Positions 1-5,234 of a stretch of 5,385 bases of DNA are shown here, piece after piece. Both the position numbers and the translations under genes were made by a program. Origin of the DNA: Propionibacterium sp. (lineage in GTDB: Bacteria > Actinomycetota > Actinomycetes > Propionibacteriales > Propionibacteriaceae); contig JAAYZP010000253.1 in the NCBI GenBank assembly GCA_012514785.1, forward strand, positions 1 through 5,385. The letters run 5' to 3'. Below the pieces are notes generated by a model. That model was not told the origin of the DNA. It did no database searches and saw only the letters and a list, made by a program, of their open reading frames with translations. Within the stretch, counting starts at the first letter, position 1; the number at the start of each line of letters is the position of its first letter.

Positions 1-9
1 AGTGGGGGC

Positions 10-14
10 AAAGG
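10..14 (+). promoter_or_regulatory. Likely ribosome binding site of add
   Basis: AAAGG ends seven bases before the GTG at 22, a normal Shine-Dalgarno spacing. It lies 16 bases before the ATG at 31, which is too far. This favours GTG 22 as the start of add, although the match to the consensus is short. Confidence 0.45.
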
Positions 15-21
15 CCATAGT

Positions 22-1092
22 GTGGCCAGCATGGATTGGGAACAGCTGAAGAAGCTGCCGAAGGTCGCCCTGCATGATCATCTCGACGGAGGGCTGCGGC
101 CCAAGACCGTCATCGATCACCTCGGCGAGGTTGGTCACGAGATCCCCACGAGGGACGCTGATGTCCTCGCGGACTGGATCAACCAGACGGCGAGCACGGG
201 GACACTCACGGAATACCTGCGGACGTTCGACTACACCGTCGCCGCGATGCGTACTCACGACCACATGGTCCGGGTGGCACGGGAGGCGGTCATCGACCTG
301 GCCGCCGACGGCGTCGTCTATGCGGAGCTGCGGTACGCGCCCGAGCAACACATCAGCCGGGGCTTCAACCTCCCGCAGATCATCGAGGCCGTCCGCGACG
401 GGCTGGCGCAGGGCATGGAGCTCGTCGCCGCGGAGGGCCGGACGATCCTCGCGCGGCAGATCCTGACGTCGATGCGCCACGGCGACCCGACGACGGAGAT
501 CGCGGAGTTGGCGCTCGAGTACCGCGACGAGGGTGTCGTCGGCTTCGACATCGCCGGTGCCGAGGACGGGTTCCCGGCGGCGCGCTTCGCGAAGGTGTTC
601 GACTTCCTGCGCCGCAACAACTTCCCGTACACGATCCACGCCGGTGAGGCCGTCGGGCCGGAGTCGGTGTTCGAGGCCGTGCAGCTCTGCGCTGCCCGAC
701 GCATCGGGCACGGCGTGCGGATCATCGAGGACATCCGCGTGGACGGGGATAACGTCCGGATGGGCCGGCTGGCGCAGTACATGCTCGACCAGCAGGTGCT
801 GCTGGAGGTGTGCCCGTCGTCGAACCTGCAGACCGGCATCGCCACGGAGATGGCCGGGCACCCGGTGGGGGTGCTGTACGACCTGGGCTTCAACATCTCG
901 ATCAACTGCGACAACCGCCTGATGTCCGCCACGACGATGTCGCACGAGTTCGCGCTGCTCGGCGAGACCTTCGGCTGGGGCGTCGAGGATGTGCGGAAGG
1001 TCACGCTGGCGTCGATGCACGCCTCGTTCGCGCGCCACGACGAGAAGCAGCGGCTCATCGAGGACGTCATCCTGCCCGGCTATGCCGGCTGA
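22..1092 (+). CDS. add: Adenosine deaminase
   Basis: Zinc-dependent hydrolase that converts adenosine or deoxyadenosine to inosine or deoxyinosine in cytosolic purine salvage. The 356-residue product is full length for the family. The expected metal and catalytic sites are visible: the N-terminal HxH (H18, H20, in HDHLDGG), the HAGE motif (H206-E209, whose Glu is the proton-shuttling residue), the GHG histidine (H230), and a C-terminal metal-binding Asp (D297). The motif LEVCPSSN, around residues 262-269, is also typical. The family's usual C-terminal DD pair is D297-N298 here, within CDNRLMS; as I recall, this form is common in actinobacterial Add proteins. GTG 22 is preferred over ATG 31 because AAAGG is well spaced from it; only three residues differ. 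The last 11 bases overlap the RNase H gene, so the two are probably co-transcribed. An adenine deaminase or adenosine deaminase-like paralogue is less likely given the intact motif set. Confidence 0.95.
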   Translation: MASMDWEQLKKLPKVALHDHLDGGLRPKTVIDHLGEVGHEIPTRDADVLADWINQTASTGTLTEYLRTFDYTVAAMRTHDHMVRVAREAVIDLAADGVVYAELRYAPEQHISRGFNLPQIIEAVRDGLAQGMELVAAEGRTILARQILTSMRHGDPTTEIAELALEYRDEGVVGFDIAGAEDGFPAARFAKVFDFLRRNNFPYTIHAGEAVGPESVFEAVQLCAARRIGHGVRIIEDIRVDGDNVRMGRLAQYMLDQQVLLEVCPSSNLQTGIATEMAGHPVGVLYDLGFNISINCDNRLMSATTMSHEFALLGETFGWGVEDVRKVTLASMHASFARHDEKQRLIEDVILPGYAG

Positions 1093-1987
1093 GATCGCCG
1101 CGGCCGCCGACGGCTCGAGCCTGTCGAACCCGGGCCCGGCCGGCTGGGCCTGGTACATCGACGACGACGCCTGGGCCGCGGGCGGCTGGGAGCACGGCAC
1201 CAACAACATGGGTGAGCTCATGGCCGTGCTCAACCTGCTCGAGTCCACCGCGTCGGACCCGCGCCGCCTCAGGGTGCTGTGCGACTCGCAGTACGTGATC
1301 AACTCGCTCACGAAGTGGCTGCCGGGCTGGAAGCGTCGGGGTTGGAAGAAGGGCGACGGCAAGCCGGTCCTCAACGTCGAGCTGATGAAGGCCCTCGACG
1401 TCGCGCTCCAGGGGCGCGAGGTGCGGTTCGAGTGGGTCAAGGGGCACTCGGGGCACCGGCTGAACGACGCAGCGGACGCCCGGGCGCGGGCCGCGGCGGA
1501 GGCATACCAGTCGGGGCGCAGGCCCGACGTCGGGCCGGGTTTCAGCGCCGCGGCGCTGGACGCGGGGGAGGCGAGGTTCGCCGTCGGACAGGCCGACGAG
1601 GAACCTGACCTGTTCTCGGTGGCCGCTCCGGAGCCGGGGTCCAGCACGCCGGGGACGGCGTCGGCCCGCACGAAGGCGGCGCTGATCGCGCGCACCAACC
1701 AGTTGCTGGACACGGGCGTGCGCGCCGACGTCGACCAGCTGGCAGCTCTGCTGCACGCGGACTTCGTGGCGCACACCGTCACGGGGCATGAACGTCGGCT
1801 GGGCGAGGGGCCGTGGAGCCCGACGTCGGCGGAGTTCGACGTGCTGGCGATCGACGCCTACGGCGACGACGTCGCGGGCATGCGTTGGCGACACGACGGC
1901 AACCTTCGCTTCTCGCTGTGGCACAAGATGCCGTCGGGCTGGAAGTTGCGGTTCGCGCAGGTCACCCCGGCCGCCGTCGACGACTGA
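1082..1987 (+). CDS. rnhA: Ribonuclease HI with C-terminal DUF4440/SnoaL-like domain
   Basis: Two-domain protein of 301 residues. Residues 4-145 form an RNase HI domain, which cuts the RNA strand of RNA-DNA hybrids (R-loops, Okazaki primers) in the cytosol. The DEDD set is present: D10 (in ADGS), E45 (in NNMGEL), D68 (in CDSQY) and D132, plus the loop histidine H122 in KGHSGH. After a low-complexity Ala/Gly/Pro-rich linker (about 146-193) comes an NTF2-like domain of the DUF4440 type (about 196-298), recognised from LLHADFVAH and the ending SLWHKMPSGWKLRFAQVTP. RNase HI alone is about 150-160 residues, so the protein is nearly doubled. The linker contains EPDLFS (174-179), similar to sliding-clamp binding peptides. 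The reading frame is open further upstream, but ATG 1082 puts the catalytic Asp at residue 10, as in E. coli RNase HI. No good Shine-Dalgarno precedes it, so translation is probably coupled to add, which it overlaps by 11 bases. The function of the C-terminal domain is unknown. Confidence 0.9.
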   Translation: MPAEIAAAADGSSLSNPGPAGWAWYIDDDAWAAGGWEHGTNNMGELMAVLNLLESTASDPRRLRVLCDSQYVINSLTKWLPGWKRRGWKKGDGKPVLNVELMKALDVALQGREVRFEWVKGHSGHRLNDAADARARAAAEAYQSGRRPDVGPGFSAAALDAGEARFAVGQADEEPDLFSVAAPEPGSSTPGTASARTKAALIARTNQLLDTGVRADVDQLAALLHADFVAHTVTGHERRLGEGPWSPTSAEFDVLAIDAYGDDVAGMRWRHDGNLRFSLWHKMPSGWKLRFAQVTPAAVDD

Positions 1988-2008
1988 CCGTCGGGTGCCC
2001 GGCGGCGT

Positions 2009-2146
2009 GTGACGCCTGTGCGGCGACGTCGCAGCATTCGAGGCATCTGCCTCCTGGCTTGGGGCACGCAGCCGGGGACTTTGTGAACGAGTGCGGCCAG
2101 TGACCCGCTTCCGTTAACAATCCCGACGGCGCCACTCCGGGATCAG
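2009..2146. repeat. Direct repeat flanking vapBC, left copy (interrupted)
   Basis: Bases 2009-2054 are identical over 46 bases to 2847-2892. The similarity resumes at 2121-2146 (TCCCGACGGCGCC, one mismatch, CTCCGG, one extra G, ATCAG), matching 2890-2914. Between the two blocks this copy carries 69 bases absent from the right copy. The 46-base block contains a perfect 10-base palindrome, GCGACGTCGC (2023-2032), extended by TGC/GCA across one mismatch (2019-2036), and a hairpin GAGGC-ATCT-GCCTC (2040-2053). A further short hairpin, GGCGT-GTG-ACGCC (2004-2016), overlaps its left edge. The stop codon of vapC lies inside the second block. No reading frame with codon bias was seen here. The element fills most of the gap between the convergent rnhA and vapC genes and could also help terminate transcription, but there is no U tract. 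Confidence 0.85.
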
Positions 2147-2541
2147 GGTTGCTGGGCAGTGACGCCAGGACGGTCGCCGAACCTGGCCGAAGCGTCGCGG
2201 CTGAGGAGCAGCCGACCTGTCTCCGCCGCGTGCGCGGCGATGATCAGGTCATGGGCGCTTCGGGGGCGGCCGGAGTGTCGTGCGTGCGCGATCAGCCGAG
2301 CGTGCTGGATCGCCGTGCGCTCGGTGTATTCCAGGACTTCCACGATGCCCGTGATGGTGGCGAGCGCACGGGAGCGCGCAGCCGCACGCTCGGGGGTATC
2401 AGCCAGCTCGATTCCCGTCCGATACTCAGCGACGGTGAGCGCCGCGATGGCGATGTCGTCGTCATCGAGCAGGGCGCGGTCAAGGTGGCCTCGTTCGTAG
2501 TCGATCAGGACGTTGGTGTCGAGGATCACTCGTCGGCCCAC
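2143..2541 (-). CDS. vapC: PIN-domain toxin, VapC family
   Basis: Predicted Mg2+-dependent endoribonuclease toxin of a type II toxin-antitoxin system; characterised VapC proteins cut tRNA or rRNA and arrest translation. The 132-residue product is a single PIN domain. Its acidic residues are D8 (in ILDTNVLIDYE), E39 (in LTVAEY), D98 (in SAHDLIIAAHA) and D116 (in LLSRDASARF), so the toxin looks catalytically intact. GTG 2541 is chosen because GAGAGG (2552-2547) lies five bases upstream. An internal GTG at 2529 would give a protein starting MILDTNVLI and form a GTGA overlap with the antitoxin stop, so it is a credible alternative. The gene overlaps vapB by 16 bases, as expected for a coupled antitoxin-toxin operon. 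It converges on rnhA, and its stop codon falls inside the flanking repeat. The target RNA cannot be predicted. Confidence 0.92.
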   Translation of the reverse strand: MGRRVILDTNVLIDYERGHLDRALLDDDDIAIAALTVAEYRTGIELADTPERAAARSRALATITGIVEVLEYTERTAIQHARLIAHARHSGRPRSAHDLIIAAHAAETGRLLLSRDASARFGDRPGVTAQQP

Positions 2542-2783
2542 AGGTCCCTCTCGTCGCTCGTCAGGTTGGCGATCGCGGCGTTGATGTCCGACTCGAACCG
2601 TTCATCGGGAGGCGTGCTCCCAGCCAAGGCGACGCGCAGGTCGCGGCCTGTGCGCTTGGTGGCGGGGCGTATCTCCGCGACCGGGCGGTTGCCTCGAGTC
2701 ACGGTCACGGTCTCGCCGGCTTCGATCGCGTCGAGGAGGTCGGAGAACCGGCGGGATGCCTCGGTGGCGCTGATGCTACGCAT
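2526..2783 (-). CDS. vapB: Antitoxin of the VapBC pair, Phd/YefM-like
   Basis: Cognate antitoxin of 85 residues. The N-terminal half (MRSISATEASRRFSDLLDAI, then GETVTVTRGNRPVAEIRP) matches the Phd/YefM DNA-binding and dimerisation fold. The acidic C-terminal half, with DERFESDINAAI and ending in DLWADE, is the type of segment that wraps and inhibits a PIN toxin. The antitoxin presumably neutralises VapC and, with it, represses the operon. The frame is also open from a GTG at 2816, adding 11 residues. That start would place the perfect palindrome 2797-2811 and the likely -10 box inside the coding sequence, and the family motif begins right after ATG 2783, so ATG 2783 is preferred. No Shine-Dalgarno is visible before it; TACACT ends six bases upstream, so the mRNA may be leaderless. 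The symbol follows the toxin partner; by fold it is Phd-type, not AbrB-type. Confidence 0.88.
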   Translation of the reverse strand: MRSISATEASRRFSDLLDAIEAGETVTVTRGNRPVAEIRPATKRTGRDLRVALAGSTPPDERFESDINAAIANLTSDERDLWADE

Positions 2784-2789
2784 GAACCC

Positions 2790-2811
2790 AGTGTAGATCT
2801 GATTATCAGAT
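2790..2811 (-). promoter_or_regulatory. Promoter and autoregulatory operator of vapBC
   Basis: A perfect inverted repeat ATCTGAT-T-ATCAGAT occupies 2797-2811. Just downstream on the minus strand, TACACT (2795-2790) fits the actinobacterial -10 pattern TANNNT and ends six bases before ATG 2783. GATAAT (2807-2802), inside the palindrome, is an alternative -10. The palindrome would sit in the -10/-35 spacer or over the -10, a typical place for toxin-antitoxin autorepression. No clear -35 was seen. Assignment as operator is inferred from position and symmetry. Confidence 0.6.
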
Positions 2812-2846
2812 TTCACCAGGTTTCAGGGCTGACCTTCCGCGAGCGG

Positions 2847-2914
2847 GTGACGCCTGTGCGGCGACGTCGCAGCATTCGAGGCATCTGCCTCCCGACGGCG
2901 CCCCTCCGGATCAG
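2847..2914. repeat. Direct repeat flanking vapBC, right copy (compact)
   Basis: This is the second copy of the repeat that brackets the toxin-antitoxin pair. Bases 2847-2892 are identical to 2009-2054, and 2890-2914 match 2121-2146 almost completely, but here the two blocks are directly joined. The palindrome (2857-2874) and the GAGGC-ATCT-GCCTC hairpin (2878-2891) are both preserved. Its right end lies seven bases from the stop codon of the minus-strand membrane gene. It sits upstream of the vapB promoter region and carries no recognisable gene. Confidence 0.85.
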
Positions 2915-2921
2915 CGGGGTC

Positions 2922-3359
2922 TCAGCCGCGGCCGCCCCGGACGACGCGGCGCTTGGGCGGGGGTTCCTCGTCGGGCTTCTCGGTGATCGTCGGCGCGAGC
3001 AGCAGGGTGGAGAGGAACGCGAGCAACGGGATAGTCGCGATGAGCCCGCCCAGCAGCATGAGCCACAGCATCCACCTGGCCATCAACCCCACCAGCGCGT
3101 AGCCCGCGTAACCCAGCAGCGTGCCGGCGACGGCGCCCCGCGGCCGGGCCGGGAGCGCGCCGTCGGAACGTCCCCACACCAACGCGCCCACGACGATGCC
3201 CGTCCCGCTGAGGAGCGAGCCCAGCACGTGCGGCAGCGATGCGTAGATCGGCAACGGGTTGATGCCGGCCACGAGCGCGATCGCGATCGACAGGTAGACG
3301 ATGACGGTGGCGCCCAGCCAGCAGGCCAGCGCGCGGACGGTGGTGCGGCGTTGCTCCAT
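2922..3359 (-). CDS. Small four-helix membrane protein of unknown function
   Basis: No family is recognised. The 145-residue product is clearly an integral membrane protein. A basic N-terminus (MEQRRTTVR) is followed by hydrophobic segments at about 10-33, 42-63, 76-96 and 97-122. It ends in a charged, Pro-rich tail (TEKPDEEPPPKRRVVRGGRG). Positive charge at both ends suggests that both termini are cytoplasmic. The long minus-strand frame continues upstream opposite metG, but that part is a shadow. ATG 3357-3359 is chosen because hydrophobic-protein composition begins there and TACAGT ends exactly seven bases upstream; no Shine-Dalgarno is visible. The gene is divergent from metG with 93 bases between the start codons. 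No catalytic or transport motif was seen. Confidence 0.75.
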   Translation of the reverse strand: MEQRRTTVRALACWLGATVIVYLSIAIALVAGINPLPIYASLPHVLGSLLSGTGIVVGALVWGRSDGALPARPRGAVAGTLLGYAGYALVGLMARWMLWLMLLGGLIATIPLLAFLSTLLLAPTITEKPDEEPPPKRRVVRGGRG

Positions 3360-3366
3360 GGCACCG

Positions 3367-3372
3367 ACTGTA
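3367..3372 (-). promoter_or_regulatory. Predicted -10 box of the membrane gene (leaderless)
   Basis: On the minus strand TACAGT fits TANNNT and is separated from the ATG at 3359 by seven bases, so transcription would start at or next to the start codon. It lies within a short palindrome CGACT-GT-AGTCG (3365-3376). No -35 hexamer is recognisable. Confidence 0.45.
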
Positions 3373-3377
3373 GTCGA

Positions 3378-3413
3378 CCTCCGCGGGGCGCCCGAACCGG
3401 CCGGCCGCGGAGG
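3378..3413. repeat. Nine-base inverted repeat in the divergent promoter region
   Basis: CCTCCGCGG (3378-3386) and its exact reverse complement CCGCGGAGG (3405-3413) flank an 18-base spacer that includes the palindrome CCGGCCGG (3399-3406, running into the right arm). The repeat lies upstream of both predicted -10 boxes. It could be an operator or cruciform shared by the two divergent genes, but in such G/C-rich DNA a chance origin is possible. Confidence 0.5.
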
Positions 3414-3439
3414 CGTGCGGTGCGTCGTCGGGGCGGCGA

Positions 3440-3445
3440 TAGACT
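3440..3445 (+). promoter_or_regulatory. Predicted -10 box of metG (leaderless)
   Basis: TAGACT, within GATAGACTGG, fits the actinobacterial -10 pattern TANNNT and is followed by seven bases before ATG 3453. No Shine-Dalgarno sequence lies between it and the ATG, so the transcript probably begins at the start codon. No convincing -35 hexamer was seen. Confidence 0.55.
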
Positions 3446-3452
3446 GGCGCGC

Positions 3453-5234
3453 ATGTCCGACATTCTCAACGCCGTCGCTTGGCCCTACGCCAACGGCCCC
3501 CGCCACATTGGTCACGTGTCCGGCTTCGGAGTCCCCTCCGACGTCTTCTCCCGCTTCATGCGAATGCGTGGCCACAATGTGCTGATGGTGTCGGGCTCCG
3601 ACGAGCACGGCACGGCGATCCAGGTGAAGGCCGACGAGGAGGGCCTCACCGCACGGGAGACCGCGGACAAGTACCACGCGCAGATCGTGCGCGACCTGCA
3701 GGGACTCGGCCTCAGCTACGACCTCTACACGCGCACCACGACCGACAACCACGCGCGTGTGGTGCAGGACGTGTTCACCGCGCTGCACGACAACGGCTAC
3801 GTCTTCGCCGAGAAGCAGATGGGCGCGATCTCGCCGTCGACGGGCCGCACGCTGCCCGACCGCTTCATCGAGGGCACCTGCCCGCTGTGTGGCTACGGCA
3901 ACGCGCGGGGCGACCAGTGCGACAACTGTGGCAAGCAGCTCGACCCGGCCGACCTGATCGACCCGAAGTCGCGCACCAACGGGGAGACGCCGAAGTTCGT
4001 CGAGACGGAGCACTTCTTCCTCGACCTGCCGAAGCTCGCTGGTCAGTTGGGCGAATGGATCGACACGCGGTCCGACTGGCGCCCGAACGTGCTGAAGTTC
4101 AGCCGCAACCTCCTCGAGGACCTCCGCCCGCGCGCCATCACCCGCGACCTCGACTGGGGCGTGCCGATCCCGCTCGATGAGTGGCGCGACGAGCCGATGA
4201 AACGCATCTACGTCTGGTTCGACGCCGTCATCGGCTACCTGTCCGCCACGAAGGAGTGGGCCCAGCGTTCCGGCGACCCGGAGGCGTGGCGGAAGTTCTG
4301 GAACGAGCCGGACACGCTGTCGTACTACTTCATGGGCAAGGACAACATTGTCTTCCACTCCGTGATCTGGCCGGCGATCCTGCTGGGCTGCAACGGCCAG
4401 GGCGAGGTCGGCGGCGAACAGCGGGAGTCGCTGGGCGAGCTGCAGCTGCCCACGGAGATTGTGAGCTCGGAGTTCATGACGATGAAGGGCTCGAAGGTGT
4501 CCAGCTCGCGCGGCGCCTCGATCTTCGTCACCGACTTCCTCGAGGAGTTCGGCCCCGACGCGCTGCGCTACTACATCGCCGTCGCAGGCCCGGAGAACCA
4601 GGACACGGACTTCACGTGGGAGGAGTTCGTGCGCCGCACGAACTTCGAGCTCGCCAACGAGTGGGGCAACCTCGTCAACCGCTCCATCTCCATGGCGCAC
4701 AAGAACGTCGGCGCCATCCCCGAGCCCGGGGAACTCACCGACGACGACCGCGCGCTCCTCGAGGAGTGCCGGAAAGCGTTCGACACCGTCGGCGAGTACA
4801 TCGAGGCGCGGCGGTTCAAGGCCGGCATCACCGAGGCGATGCGCATCATCGGGCTGGCCAACAAGTACATCTCCGACATGGAGCCGTGGAAGCAGAAGGA
4901 CGACCCCGCGCGTCGCGACACGATCCTGTTCGTCGCGCTGCAGGCCGTGGCCGACTGCAACACGCTGATGTCCCCGTACCTGCCGCACTCGGCGCAGAAG
5001 ATCTTCGAGGCGCTGGGCGGCGAGGGTACTTGGGCTGCGCAGCCGGAGGTCGTCGAGGTAACGGAGGGCGACGCCCGGTACCCGACGTTGCAGGGCGACT
5101 ACGAGGCGCAGCTGGCGACATGGGAGCACCGCCCGATCGTCCCGGGCACGCCGCTGGAGAAGCCGTCGCCGCTGTTCAGGAAGCTCGACGAGAAGCTCGG
5201 CGAGACCGGCCCCGCCTGGGCCCCGATCGTATAG
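3453..5234 (+). CDS. metG: Methionyl-tRNA synthetase
   Basis: Class I aminoacyl-tRNA synthetase that charges tRNA-Met (initiator and elongator) with methionine, using ATP, in the cytosol. The protein has 593 residues. The HIGH motif is at H18-H21 in PYANGPRHIGH. The connective peptide carries a four-cysteine zinc knuckle (C143, C146, C156, C159). YVWFDAVIGYLSA is characteristic of MetRS. The signature loop reads KVSSS (348-352, in KGSKVSSSRG) instead of KMSKS; I recall related KxSSS forms in actinobacterial MetRS such as KFSSSR in Streptomyces. The C-terminal helical anticodon-binding domain contains EPWK, with W479 matching the E. coli Trp that reads the CAU anticodon. There is no Trbp111-like C-terminal dimerisation domain (E. 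coli MetRS is 677 residues), so it is probably monomeric. The frame is open far upstream, but ATG 3453 begins directly at the conserved N-terminus and follows a -10-like box by seven bases. Confidence 0.97.
   Translation: MSDILNAVAWPYANGPRHIGHVSGFGVPSDVFSRFMRMRGHNVLMVSGSDEHGTAIQVKADEEGLTARETADKYHAQIVRDLQGLGLSYDLYTRTTTDNHARVVQDVFTALHDNGYVFAEKQMGAISPSTGRTLPDRFIEGTCPLCGYGNARGDQCDNCGKQLDPADLIDPKSRTNGETPKFVETEHFFLDLPKLAGQLGEWIDTRSDWRPNVLKFSRNLLEDLRPRAITRDLDWGVPIPLDEWRDEPMKRIYVWFDAVIGYLSATKEWAQRSGDPEAWRKFWNEPDTLSYYFMGKDNIVFHSVIWPAILLGCNGQGEVGGEQRESLGELQLPTEIVSSEFMTMKGSKVSSSRGASIFVTDFLEEFGPDALRYYIAVAGPENQDTDFTWEEFVRRTNFELANEWGNLVNRSISMAHKNVGAIPEPGELTDDDRALLEECRKAFDTVGEYIEARRFKAGITEAMRIIGLANKYISDMEPWKQKDDPARRDTILFVALQAVADCNTLMSPYLPHSAQKIFEALGGEGTWAAQPEVVEVTEGDARYPTLQGDYEAQLATWEHRPIVPGTPLEKPSPLFRKLDEKLGETGPAWAPIV

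Noticed and set aside
989..1081. N-terminal extension of the RNase H gene to 989
   Set aside because: It would overlap add by more than 100 bases with an Arg/Ser-rich shadow sequence. ATG 1082 gives the expected RNase HI N-terminus.
1067..1924. Minus-strand open frame opposite the RNase H gene
   Set aside because: Arg/Pro/Val-rich shadow translation; the plus strand has the full RNase H catalytic set.
1984..1989. CTGACC before both repeat copies (1984-1989 and 2829-2834), perhaps a duplicated rnhA tail
   Set aside because: The spacing to the repeat differs between copies and the surrounding bases do not align, so six shared bases are within chance.
2149..2796. Plus-strand open frame across vapBC
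   Set aside because: No domain is recognisable, while the minus strand encodes two proteins with complete family motifs and an operon-type overlap.
2784..2816. Eleven-residue N-terminal extension of the antitoxin from GTG 2816
   Set aside because: It would make the palindromic operator and -10 box coding, and the family motif begins at ATG 2783.
2847..3452. Upstream extension of the metG reading frame to a GTG at 2847
   Set aside because: The conserved MetRS N-terminus starts at ATG 3453. The extension is an Arg/Gln-rich shadow of the minus-strand membrane gene and would start inside the repeat.
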